Assembly (NCBI RefSeq): GCF_000513115.1
Contig: NZ_BAUU01000028.1
Coordinates: 1 to 63,260, forward strand
Reading direction: 5' to 3'
Source: Halalkalibacter hemicellulosilyticusJCM 9152
Lineage (GTDB): Bacteria; Bacillota; Bacilli; Bacillales; Bacillaceae_D
Length of the DNA stretch: 63,260 nucleotides
Position numbers and translations under genes: made by a program. Each line of letters begins with the position of its first letter. Position 1 is the first letter of the stretch. The notes below the pieces were generated by a model. That model was not told the DNA's origin. It did not search any database and worked only from the letters and a program-made list of their open reading frames with translations. Positions 1 to 8,370 of this stretch are shown one piece after another.

Positions 1-137
1 GATATGATGTGTTGCATGCTGTGTATTGCAATAGACATTCCATCCATACGTCTACCTACGTTTTTAACCGCAAAAGGATAACCGTTTTCTTTGTTATAGT
101 CATTACCTAATTTCCTATTCGTACGAGAAAAAACACT
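1..137 (-). other. Open frame running off the left edge, possible gene remnant
   Basis: The minus strand is open from a stop at 138-140 to position 1 (about 45 codons). Part of the translation reads like real protein (NGYPFAVKNVGRRMDG, then MSIAIHSMQ). I see no start codon with a ribosome binding site near its beginning, so it may be a 5'-truncated remnant or chance. The family is not recognised, and the rest of the gene lies outside the window. Confidence 0.2.
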
Positions 138-163
138 TTAAATAATAAAAAAATAATGATAAA

Positions 164-197
164 ATGACTGTAGTCACAAAATGACTATGGTCATTTT
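164..197. promoter_or_regulatory. Tandem inverted-repeat operators in front of the TetR gene
   Basis: Two adjacent palindromes share the half site TGACT/TGAC. One is TGACT-GT-AGTCA at 165-176; the other is AAAATGAC-TATG-GTCATTTT at 178-197, a perfect 8-bp inverted repeat. They lie just downstream of an AT-rich promoter-like stretch and end about 17 bp before the chosen start of the TetR gene. This is the usual position for an autorepression site. Binding by this TetR protein is inferred from position only. Confidence 0.6.
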
Positions 198-213
198 ATA
201 TTGGGGTGGTAAA

Positions 214-792
214 ATGCTACGACATGAACGAAAAAAAGAACTAAAACAGAAAATATTTTTAACGTCCATTAAATTGTTTAAGGAGTACGGATACGACAAT
301 GTAACCGTTGATAAAATTGTGTCTACTTGTGGAATTGCAAAGGGGACGTTTTTTAGATATTTCCCCAAAAAAGAACATGTGTTATTGCATTTAGGACAAA
401 CACAAAACGACTTAATTATGGAAGTAATCCAAAAGCAACAAGAGAAAAATCTTAAGGAAAGGTTAAAGCTCATTTTTGGTGAAATGTTTAAAGTATATGA
501 AGAACATGGGGAGTTATTACAATTAACCTTATCTGAAACTATTCGAGCAGCTTTAAAGGAGGAATCAACTAATATATCGAAGTTTCATGAAGTTCTGACA
601 GCTGTAATTGACGAATCAATACAAAGCGGATTGTTTCAGAGTCACACTGAGCCCAAGCATATTGCTTCTGTGTTAGTAGGAATATATTTCAATTCAATTA
701 TGACATGGTCGATCGCGGGAACAAATGAAGATTTAAAAGAGATCTTTCATACCCAATTTGAAATTGTATGGAAAGGAATTGAAGCACAATAA
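214..792 (+). CDS. TetR/AcrR family transcriptional regulator
   Basis: This 192-residue protein has the normal TetR length. The N-terminal helix-turn-helix (about residues 24-45) contains TVDKIVSTCGIAKGTFFRYF, close to the family consensus. The C-terminal ligand-binding half is not specific enough to name an inducer. A more upstream ATG at 181 lies inside the operator and lacks a ribosome binding site. The ATG at 214 follows GGGGTGG at 8 bases' distance, so I use that one. The downstream DUF3995 gene and the broken monooxygenase gene may have been its targets. Autoregulation is likely because of the palindromes at 164-197. Confidence 0.9.
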   Translation: MLRHERKKELKQKIFLTSIKLFKEYGYDNVTVDKIVSTCGIAKGTFFRYFPKKEHVLLHLGQTQNDLIMEVIQKQQEKNLKERLKLIFGEMFKVYEEHGELLQLTLSETIRAALKEESTNISKFHEVLTAVIDESIQSGLFQSHTEPKHIASVLVGIYFNSIMTWSIAGTNEDLKEIFHTQFEIVWKGIEAQ

Positions 793-826
793 ACAAGCAG
801 GTTAAAAAGAGGGGGACGAGGGTATC

Positions 827-1243
827 ATGTCATTTTTAGTCTATTCTTCTGTAGCAGTGCTAACGTTCATTAGTTTTATCCATTTTTATTGGTTATTTGG
901 TGGGAGGCGAGGTCTAACTGCGGTATTACCCGAAAAAAAAGACGGCGGGGCATTGTTTACTCCTAGGGTAATCGAAACATTCATAGTAGCCTTTGGATTA
1001 TTGCTTGTTGGATTCATGTTACTCGTTCAATTTGGGGCAATTCCTTTTCTTCAACCTAATGTCCTATCGCAAGCAGTCTGTATAATATTTACCTTTGTGT
1101 TCTTTTTAAGAGCAATTGGTGATTTTAAATACTTGGGATTCACAAAAAAAATGAAGGATTCTGCTTTCGCAAAGTATGATACAAGATACTATAGTCCTCT
1201 TTGTTTGTATCTAGCGATTACGCTTTTATTCGTGTGGTTGTAG
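827..1243 (+). CDS. DUF3995 family integral membrane protein
   Basis: This 138-residue protein has four predicted membrane segments (roughly residues 5-25, 50-72, 80-97 and 122-138). It carries the family-like features HFYWLFGGRRG near the N-terminus and FLRAIGDFKYLGF in the third loop. The function of DUF3995 proteins is unknown; they often sit beside TetR regulators. A strong AGAGGGGG ribosome binding site precedes the ATG. It starts 34 bp after the TetR gene in the same direction, so the two are probably cotranscribed. Confidence 0.8.
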   Translation: MSFLVYSSVAVLTFISFIHFYWLFGGRRGLTAVLPEKKDGGALFTPRVIETFIVAFGLLLVGFMLLVQFGAIPFLQPNVLSQAVCIIFTFVFFLRAIGDFKYLGFTKKMKDSAFAKYDTRYYSPLCLYLAITLLFVWL

Positions 1244-1275
1244 GAGTTTATCACGTTAGTGAAATGGGGTAAATC

Positions 1276-1590
1276 ATGAATCATAAAGTGCTTATTATTG
1301 GAGCTGGAATTAGCGGTTTAGCAAGCGCCCTTATGCTCGAAAGAATTGGATATACACCCGTTATCTTTGAAAAGTCAGGCGCCTTCGAAATGAAGGAGGC
1401 GATCTAACCTTATGGTCTAATGGAACGGATGCCTTTCATTTGATGAATACTATACGTTATCAAAAACAGTTAGCATTGGATACAAAGTACACAAAGTAAT
1501 CAAAATGGAATTATCCGTGCCAACCGAACACGCCTATTCCTTATGCACTCTGATAAAAAAATAATTGTACAAGGAAGGACATCCTTAAAC
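1276..1590 (+). pseudogene. Remnant of a FAD-dependent monooxygenase gene
   Basis: The frame opens with a dinucleotide-binding motif typical of flavin monooxygenases (VLIIGAGISGLASALML) and stops at 1405 after 43 codons. One base gained near 1395 would continue the frame as GGDLTLWSNGTDAFH, matching the conserved second motif of PHBH-type hydroxylases. The frame stops again about 23 codons later. A further stretch near 1504-1585 reads GIIRANRTRLFL in another frame. Most of the usual ~380 residues are missing, so this is a true decayed gene and not only a sequencing slip. Confidence 0.65.
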
Positions 1591-1620
1591 CACCTCTTAC
1601 TAATACACATGAGGTGGTTT
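1587..1620. terminator. Stem-loop between convergent units
   Basis: A perfect 10-bp inverted repeat, AAACCACCTC (1587-1596) and GAGGTGGTTT (1611-1620), is followed by a short T run on the plus strand. It separates the rightward monooxygenase remnant from the leftward pucR gene and could terminate from either side. Confidence 0.55.
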
Positions 1621-1639
1621 TCGATTGGGATCGAACCCA

Positions 1640-3271
1640 CTATATAAACGTTCCTACTAGCAGTGCGGTTCGTAGTTTGTGGATATGACTGGCGTCTTTT
1701 AAGTCTACATTGAGGAGCGATTCGCATTTTTTAATGCGATAGATGACCGTATTTCGGTGAATGAAGAGCTCCTTGGAAGTTTCTGAGATTTGACAGTTTT
1801 TTTCAATATAAACAGAGAGAGTTTCCAAAAGCTCTTGTTTATCCCTTTCTGTGGAGTAGGCTAAGTCTTTTAAGGAGGACAAGTAAAAGTCTTTTAGCTT
1901 TTGAGAAGGGATTGTTCTTAGTAATTCGGTTACTTCCTTTGTATGACATGTTTGAATGAACAGCTTTTTTTTCAAACGATACCCGGAACGGAGTGCGTCT
2001 AAAGCTTCTTGATAGGACATGGGAATCGTTACGAGCTGCTCGGCTACATTGCCGACTCCAAATGATAACGAAATAAAGAAAGTGTCAAGAAATTCTCTTT
2101 GAATTTCTTGTAAGTTGGCAGTGATCTTTTGTTCCGCAGCTTCCCCAAATCCCTTCACCTCCACTATGATTAAAAAGAGATCGCCTTTTGTAAATAAAAT
2201 AAAGTCCTGTTGATAATATCGTAATAAGGTTTCCAGGTGCTCGTAGATAGAATCTGAATATAGCACCATCGGATCATCCCCGCTAGTAAAATGGTTGTCG
2301 TCATCCATTTTACAGACAATACACATATATTGGTGGTTCTTTTTTAAGCCATAGTGGCGGCCTCTGTTGGCAATATCCTCAGTGGAGGAGTAACTACCTT
2401 CCAATAAATCAGCAAAAAACTCATTTTTTAATCGTCTCGAATTTTGCTCTAGAGCATGTAGCTTCATCAATTCAAAGGAAACTACATTGGCAGCTTGTTC
2501 AATGGCTAAATTTGTGGTGGAATCTTGAGGAGATATCGTTTTAAACACGACCATAAAGCCCTTTTGATACGTATTTGTTTGAACGGGAAATAAAGTCGCC
2601 GAGTGCTTCTCCTTGTACTGAGAAAATTGCACGTGTAGTACTAATTTTTCCTCGAAAAAAAGATCCCTAGCCTTCATTTCCTCGTTTATGTGTGTGGCAA
2701 TTTGATAGCAAAACACTTCATCGAATTTTGGAGAGGAAGTAATCGTCTCTAGTCGATGATTTAATAACATCACCTTAGCATGAACTAATTTACTGAGACG
2801 ATCAATCACTTCAAAAAGTCCTTTTCCAGAAATGATCATATCTGTGAACTTCCGGTGGATGTCTAGTGCATAATGAAGTTCTTCAGTACGAGCCTCTAAA
2901 ATAATTTTTAAGGTTTCATTAACGAGATCACCTAAGGAACGGTGCATCGGGAGTTCAATAATTGGAAGGTTCATCTCATTGGCTAATTGGATCACAGCCT
3001 GAGGGATCACTTTTATAAAACGCTTTGTCTTGAGGCCGAGGCCTGCGCAACCCTGCTTAGCCATGGAGCGAACTAATTCCAATAAAATATCTGGACGGTT
3101 TTTGATAGAGTATGCAGTGGTAAAAAGCAGTTGGTTTTCTTTTAAATAATTCATGATGTCTGGTGCATCCATCATATTGACTGATTCAACTTTTCTATTT
3201 AGTCCTTGATGACCTGCGACAACGGTACTATCTTTTAAAAGCGATTGCTGCAAAATATCGTTTAGCTCCAT
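1640..3271 (-). CDS. pucR: PucR-type transcriptional regulator of purine/allantoin catabolism
   Basis: This 543-residue protein has the PucR layout. An N-terminal PucR domain (residues 1-125) begins MELNDILQQSLL and contains GLGLKTKRFIKVIP. A GGDEF-like sensory middle follows. The C-terminal helix-turn-helix of the PucR/CdaR type (HTH_30) contains ELFIHRNTVIYRIKK near residue 510. The start is supported by GAGGAGG seven bases upstream. It is divergent from the allantoinase gene. In Bacillus subtilis PucR activates the puc genes, with allantoin-type intermediates as likely inducers, so the same role is inferred here. Confidence 0.88.
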   Translation of the reverse strand: MELNDILQQSLLKDSTVVAGHQGLNRKVESVNMMDAPDIMNYLKENQLLFTTAYSIKNRPDILLELVRSMAKQGCAGLGLKTKRFIKVIPQAVIQLANEMNLPIIELPMHRSLGDLVNETLKIILEARTEELHYALDIHRKFTDMIISGKGLFEVIDRLSKLVHAKVMLLNHRLETITSSPKFDEVFCYQIATHINEEMKARDLFFEEKLVLHVQFSQYKEKHSATLFPVQTNTYQKGFMVVFKTISPQDSTTNLAIEQAANVVSFELMKLHALEQNSRRLKNEFFADLLEGSYSSTEDIANRGRHYGLKKNHQYMCIVCKMDDDNHFTSGDDPMVLYSDSIYEHLETLLRYYQQDFILFTKGDLFLIIVEVKGFGEAAEQKITANLQEIQREFLDTFFISLSFGVGNVAEQLVTIPMSYQEALDALRSGYRLKKKLFIQTCHTKEVTELLRTIPSQKLKDFYLSSLKDLAYSTERDKQELLETLSVYIEKNCQISETSKELFIHRNTVIYRIKKCESLLNVDLKDASHIHKLRTALLVGTFI

Positions 3272-3793
3272 AGTTTAACCTCCTCTATCAATTTCCCAGG
3301 ATGACTTAGTCATTTTCTGAGCATCGATTTTGACAACCTTCTTAACCACTTTTTTTAATTAATTAATTTCCTTGCCTTACCTGTAGTTGCAAGTAACCTA
3401 CCCGATGGGCACGATCTATATTTCACTTCAACAATATAATGTAATCTTAGAAAAATAAAGAATTCTGTCAACAAATGATACAAACAAAATGCTTTTTTTA
3501 GTTAGTTGACCCAAAATGGTAACCAAGCAAAAAAGTAGAGTTCCTTACTGAGGTACTAACTAAAGGAAGTCTTAGTTGATTCTTAGAACATTCAGTCATT
3601 TTTAAGCACGCTTCACTGTTTTGGTTACTTTGTACAGAAGTAGAAATGAAAATCAGCGATTTAAATGAAATGACAGGCGACAATCCGTATCATATAGTCG
3701 GCAACTAAGAGACAAATGTCAATCGAAGACTGAATTAAACATATAAGAATCGTTATCTATTAATCTGAATGTAACGAAAGGTAGGCTAAAATA
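3272..3793. promoter_or_regulatory. pucR-allantoinase divergent control region with an inverted TTGGTTAC pair
   Basis: This 522-bp non-coding stretch lies between divergent pucR and the allantoinase gene. The octamer TTGGTTAC occurs on the plus strand at 3621-3628 and on the minus strand at 3519-3526. As I recall it, the B. subtilis PucR recognition core contains TTGGTTAA, so these are candidate PucR sites. I see no convincing reading frame here. The rest is AT-rich promoter-like sequence. Confidence 0.4.
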
Positions 3794-5158
3794 ATGAAAA
3801 AAGTCATTAAAAACGCAAGGCTGTACGATAAACAAGAAGAAAAAAAGAACATCGTAATGGAAGGAGACGAGATTACAGCAATCCTTCCATTATCTGATGC
3901 AACGGTTGAAGGTATGCAACTAATATACGATGCAGCAGGTGCCTATGTTTTCCCCGGATTTATCGATGTCCATGTTCACTTTAATGATCCCGGGAGATGT
4001 GATTGGGAGGGGTTTCCTACCGGTAGTACTGCAGCTGTGGCCGGGGGGGTCACTACCGTAGTTGATATGCCACTGAATTGTCATCCTTCTGTGATAGACA
4101 TGATTACGTTAAAAAATAAACAGAATCATCTTCGAGGAAGATCTTATTGTAACTACGGATTATGGGCTGGTATCACGGCTAATAACGTTCACCAGGAGAA
4201 GGAGTTAGAGCAAATGGCTTTGGCCGGAATCGTGGGCTTTAAAGGCTTTCTTTCTGAAAGTGGTATTGAAGATTTCCCTTATCTAGACGAAGCATCATTG
4301 TCATCTGCTATGAAGTATTGTGCACAGCTTAACACAGTTCTTGCCCTACATGCTGAATGGGAGAATGATATTGCGCCATTGGAAAAAAGATTAAGGGCTG
4401 CAGGAAGAACCGATGTAAGAGCTTTTCTTGAAAGTAGACCAGTGGAGGCAGAACTATCTGCTATTAATAGAGTGATAGAAATAGCGGGGAAATATGGAAC
4501 AAAGATCCATGTTGTTCATGTGAGTCATCCGGAAGTAGTGGCATTGCTTCAGCAGGCGAAGGCATCTGGTATTGATGTTTTCATCGAAACCTGTCCTCAT
4601 TATTTACTATTTCATGAGGAGGATTTTATCCAACAAGGACCGGTGTTGAAATGTGCACCGCCTTTAAGGAGCAGGGACAGTGTAGAAGGGCTTTGGGAAT
4701 GTATTGACCGAGGCTGGATAGATAGTATTGGGTCGGATCATTCTCCTTGTCTCCCTTCTATGAAGGATAGGGGAAAGGAGAATATTTGGTTAGCTTGGGG
4801 AGGTATTCAAGGAGTGCAGTTTGGGAATCAGGCATTTATTTCCGAAGGGGTTCGAAGGCAATTATCATTGTCCAAACTTGTGCCATTATTAACGAGTAAT
4901 CTAGCGAGTCGTTTTGATTTGTTAAAAAATGAAGGAGAAATTTCTGAAGGAAAGCAAGCAAATTTTGTAATTTATCAAACTCAGAGAACGAAGTATGTAA
5001 GGAAAGATGACCTCCTGTTTCGTCATAAATTTTCTCCATATGTAGGTATGGAATTTCAAGGTGAAATACAGGCTACTATCGTCAATGGAAGCCTTTCCTA
5101 TGAAAGGGAGAAGGGTATGTTAGGCAATCTGATGGGAGAGAGGCTTTCACCTCGATGA
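3794..5158 (+). CDS. pucH: Allantoinase
   Basis: This 454-residue cyclic amidohydrolase opens the allantoin ring to give allantoate. Visible landmarks are the metal-binding GFIDVHVHFNDPGR motif (about residues 56-69), the carboxylated-lysine region GIVGFKGFLSESG (about 150), HVVHVSH (about 240) and the late aspartate in GSDHSPC (about 315). Length and motifs fit allantoinase rather than dihydropyrimidinase or dihydroorotase, and the neighbours (pucR, allantoate hydrolase, ureidoglycine aminotransferase) agree. The start follows GAAAGG. Confidence 0.9.
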   Translation: MKKVIKNARLYDKQEEKKNIVMEGDEITAILPLSDATVEGMQLIYDAAGAYVFPGFIDVHVHFNDPGRCDWEGFPTGSTAAVAGGVTTVVDMPLNCHPSVIDMITLKNKQNHLRGRSYCNYGLWAGITANNVHQEKELEQMALAGIVGFKGFLSESGIEDFPYLDEASLSSAMKYCAQLNTVLALHAEWENDIAPLEKRLRAAGRTDVRAFLESRPVEAELSAINRVIEIAGKYGTKIHVVHVSHPEVVALLQQAKASGIDVFIETCPHYLLFHEEDFIQQGPVLKCAPPLRSRDSVEGLWECIDRGWIDSIGSDHSPCLPSMKDRGKENIWLAWGGIQGVQFGNQAFISEGVRRQLSLSKLVPLLTSNLASRFDLLKNEGEISEGKQANFVIYQTQRTKYVRKDDLLFRHKFSPYVGMEFQGEIQATIVNGSLSYEREKGMLGNLMGERLSPR

Positions 5159-5349
5159 CTAGTTAAAGTATCTAAAATAGCAGCTCATGGTTGTTTGCTT
5201 TAAACAATGACATGATGAATAACCATTTTTATAATAGGTTTAACAATTGAAAATTGGCTTTCTTAAGCTCTGTTGTTGATTGCTACTCCAAGTACTCGTA
5301 TGAATTATTGGTAACTAAATGTATATCACTATGAAGGGGTGACGGAAAA

Positions 5350-6117
5350 GTGAGTTTACAAATAAGAAATGTATCGAAAACGTTCAAGTCGGAGAAGGAA
5401 GTTAAGCATGTGCTTAGAGAGATAAGCTTTGACGTAAAAGACAATGAATTTGTTTGTATATTAGGTCATAGTGGCTGTGGGAAATCAACGTTATTGAATA
5501 TGATTGCCGGGTTCCTACGGCCGGATGAAGGAGAAATCATTGTGGAGGGAGAGTCTGTTACAGGTCCATCAAAACAAAGGGGCGTTGTTTTTCAAGAGCA
5601 TGCCTTATTCCCTTGGTCCTCTGTTATTGAAAACATTGCCTTCGGACCGAAGCTTCAAGGTTTATCGAAGGAAGAGGCCTTATCGAAAGCGGAAGAATAT
5701 CTGAAGCTAGTAGGTTTAGAAGCTGCTAGGGATCAGTATCCTAGTCAATTATCTGGTGGGATGCAGCAACGGGTCGGAATTGCTAGAGCACTAGCCAATG
5801 AGCCAGAAATCCTTTTAATGGATGAACCTTTTGGCGCTCTCGATATATTGACTAGGGAAACGATGCGTAGGGAGTTATTAGGCATTTGGATGGAACTAAG
5901 AACAAAGGTGTTGTTTATTACCCATAGTATTCCGGAAGCTGTTTATTTAGCAGACAGGATCATCGTTATGAAGGATGGTGATGTAGTAGCTAACGAGGAA
6001 GTAACAATGAAGCGTCCACGAGATGCAAAGCAAAAAGAATTCGGAGAATTAGTTTCCTATTTGGAAGGTACTTTAATAGAGGAAACGTCAGTAATTAAAA
6101 AGGCAGAAGGGATGTGA
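5350..6117 (+). CDS. ABC importer ATP-binding protein (TauB/SsuB/NrtD type)
   Basis: This 255-residue ATPase has Walker A GHSGCGKSTLLN (about residue 39), signature LSGGMQQRVGIARAL and Walker B ILLMDEPFGALD. The start is GTG, preceded by AAGGGGTG. The permease gene follows after 4 bp and the binding protein is next, so the three form one importer. Transporters of this class take up sulfonates, nitrate, pyrimidine precursors and other small anionic or heterocyclic compounds. Its place between allantoinase and allantoate hydrolase suggests allantoin or a related ureide as substrate, which is an inference. Confidence 0.85.
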   Translation: MSLQIRNVSKTFKSEKEVKHVLREISFDVKDNEFVCILGHSGCGKSTLLNMIAGFLRPDEGEIIVEGESVTGPSKQRGVVFQEHALFPWSSVIENIAFGPKLQGLSKEEALSKAEEYLKLVGLEAARDQYPSQLSGGMQQRVGIARALANEPEILLMDEPFGALDILTRETMRRELLGIWMELRTKVLFITHSIPEAVYLADRIIVMKDGDVVANEEVTMKRPRDAKQKEFGELVSYLEGTLIEETSVIKKAEGM

Positions 6118-6121
6118 TTGT

Positions 6122-7000
6122 ATGCCAGTAATAGAAAATACAACAAGGTCCAAGCAATTACTCACGACAAGGGAGAAAAAATCTAACATCAGTATTCGTT
6201 TTTCGAAGTTTTGGGACAAAGATCGAATAAGTCGAATGGGGACGATTATTGGCTTTTTCGTACTATGGCAAATCATTGGGATGTTAAATGTACGTGCAGA
6301 ATGGTTTAATCCGGTTTTCCTTCCGACACCCATCAATGTGATGGAAGCAGCACTTCATTTGCATGATCGCGGTGTGTTAATCGGTCATATTTGGTCGAGT
6401 GCGTGGAGATTGGGGCTCGGTTTTTCATTAGGGGTTAGCATCGCCGTTATCTTGGCTTTCTTGATTGTTAAATTTAAGGTTGTTCAAAATATTGTAGACC
6501 CATTAATTAACATGATTGGACCGATTCCACCCTTTGCTCTGCTTCCTATCTTTATAATTTGGATGGGGGTTGGAGATGTATCGAAGCTAACTCTAATTAC
6601 GTACTCAACAGCTATTCCAATGATTGCTTATACGGTAGATGGCATTCGAAATGTGAATCCATTGTTAATTCGTTCCTCTTTAGCATTGGGAGCCAATCAG
6701 CGGCAAGTTTTTACAAAGGTCATTTTACCTTCTGCTCTGCCACCAATTTTTGTAGGAATGAGAGTTACGTTAGCCATCTCCTTTTCGGCGATGGTCGTGG
6801 CAGAAATGATTGGCTCGCATTCAGGGTTGGGATATTTAATCATTGACTCAAGAAACTTTTTCCAAATGTCAAATATGTTTTTAGCAGCAGCATTAATCGG
6901 AGCGTTGTATTTTGTCTTTGCCTTTTTCCTTGGATTGATTGAAGGAAAGCTATTTAAATGGAAAAAAGGTACACAAATTAGTGATGCTGTTCAAAAATAA
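6122..7000 (+). CDS. ABC importer permease
   Basis: This 292-residue integral membrane protein belongs to the binding-protein-dependent permease family. An unusually long cytoplasmic N-terminus (about 38 residues) precedes about six membrane segments. The coupling (EAA) loop is visible as LALGANQRQVFTKVILPSAL (about residue 190), which docks on the ATPase. It begins 4 bp after the ATPase gene. It would act as a homodimer with the 5350-6117 ATPase and the 7099-8226 lipoprotein. Confidence 0.88.
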   Translation: MPVIENTTRSKQLLTTREKKSNISIRFSKFWDKDRISRMGTIIGFFVLWQIIGMLNVRAEWFNPVFLPTPINVMEAALHLHDRGVLIGHIWSSAWRLGLGFSLGVSIAVILAFLIVKFKVVQNIVDPLINMIGPIPPFALLPIFIIWMGVGDVSKLTLITYSTAIPMIAYTVDGIRNVNPLLIRSSLALGANQRQVFTKVILPSALPPIFVGMRVTLAISFSAMVVAEMIGSHSGLGYLIIDSRNFFQMSNMFLAAALIGALYFVFAFFLGLIEGKLFKWKKGTQISDAVQK

Positions 7001-7098
7001 CTATCAACTTATCAGTAAATAAGACAAGCATCTACCTTTCTATTATGAATATGGAAAGTATGGATAAATAACAAAATGTAAAGATGGGGGTTACGAAA

Positions 7099-8226
7099 AT
7101 GAGAAACAGCTTAATGGTAAAAATGAGTTCTACGTTGAAAAGTCGATGGATTATGCTGGCAGTGGTGATTTGTTTTATTATACTCTTAACAGCATGTGGT
7201 GGTAGTAGTGAAGGGTCAGCTGTAGCCGATGATACGGATCAAGAAGAGATAGAAGATTCCGATGCAGTCGATGAAGAGGAAGCAGGTACATCCTCTGAGG
7301 AGGTAGAAGTAACGGATATCACTCTTTGGGGAGTTATTGACACTCAGGTTTCCGCTCAACAATTGGTCGCTGAAGAATTAGGCTTTTTTGAAGAGGAAGG
7401 CTTGAATGTAACGAATCATATTGTGCAATCTGGTCCAGATATCGGTCCAGTAATTGCTAGTGGTGATGCGCAAACGAGCTTTGAAACAACGATTACGAAT
7501 ATCTCCTTAAGTGCAAATAACGTTCCAACTGTCATTGTAGCACCAATGTCGAATATTTCTGGTACACAAGCTGTTATTGCTCATCCTGATTTAGAGATTA
7601 ATAGTGCAAAGGATATTGAAGGAAAAACGATTGGAATGGTTCAAGGAGCGGGTGTGTCCATTGCTCTCCATAATATGGCGCAGGATTTAGGGGTAGATAT
7701 GGATACGGTGAACTTTATTAATATGTCTCCAACGGATCAAATAGCTGCTTTAGAAAATGGGGACATCGATATTATGGCTGCATGGGAGCCATGGATTACG
7801 ATCGGTTTAGACCAAGACGCGCAGTTCTTATTTAGTGGTCGTATATCTGAATTGCCAGAGAGGCAAGGAGATGTGGATTGGATGCAATTCTACTCTACGT
7901 TCCAGGTAACAGAAGAGTTTTTAGAGAACAATCCAAATACGGTAAAAGCAATTCTGCGCGCACTTAAGAGAGCAACAGACTTTATTAACGATAACCGTGA
8001 AGAAGCGATCGATATTTTAGATGAAAAACTAGAGAACCTTCCTAGAGAGCAGGTAGAAGAAATTATGACGCGTAATATTTATTCCATGGAAGTAACAGAC
8101 AGTATGCGTGAAGGTTCCGAGGTTATTGCAGATTTTATGTATGAAATGGATAATGTTTCACGGATACCTGACTTTGAAGAGTTTACTAATTTTGAGCTGC
8201 TAGAAGAAGTGTTAAACGAGGATTAA
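7099..8226 (+). CDS. NMT1/TauA-like substrate-binding lipoprotein of the ABC importer
   Basis: The 375-residue precursor has a signal peptide ending in the lipobox LLTAC, so the mature lipoprotein is anchored outside the membrane. A ~40-residue acidic linker follows, then a periplasmic-binding-protein-2 fold with features of the NMT1/TauA group (GKTIGMVQGAG, AAWEPW). An in-frame ATG exists at 7084, but GGGGG at 7086-7090 is spaced correctly only for the ATG at 7099. It is the third gene of the importer. The acidic linker is typical of surface proteins of alkaliphiles. Confidence 0.85.
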   Translation: MRNSLMVKMSSTLKSRWIMLAVVICFIILLTACGGSSEGSAVADDTDQEEIEDSDAVDEEEAGTSSEEVEVTDITLWGVIDTQVSAQQLVAEELGFFEEEGLNVTNHIVQSGPDIGPVIASGDAQTSFETTITNISLSANNVPTVIVAPMSNISGTQAVIAHPDLEINSAKDIEGKTIGMVQGAGVSIALHNMAQDLGVDMDTVNFINMSPTDQIAALENGDIDIMAAWEPWITIGLDQDAQFLFSGRISELPERQGDVDWMQFYSTFQVTEEFLENNPNTVKAILRALKRATDFINDNREEAIDILDEKLENLPREQVEEIMTRNIYSMEVTDSMREGSEVIADFMYEMDNVSRIPDFEEFTNFELLEEVLNED

Positions 8227-8370
8227 GGAAGGGGAATTGGCTTTCTTAAAATGGAGGGGGGAACTGTTGAGAGAAGGAGGATAAGGTTTACTTCTGACGG
8301 ACGGTTTTCACTACCTTCATTTCTATTTTTTATATAAACAACAAGTTATGAGCAGAAAAGGAGGGATAAA

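Noticed and set aside
3498-3683. A 61-codon minus-strand frame between pucR and the allantoinase gene
   Set aside because: Serine-rich, no ribosome binding site, overlaps the candidate PucR sites, no family resemblance.
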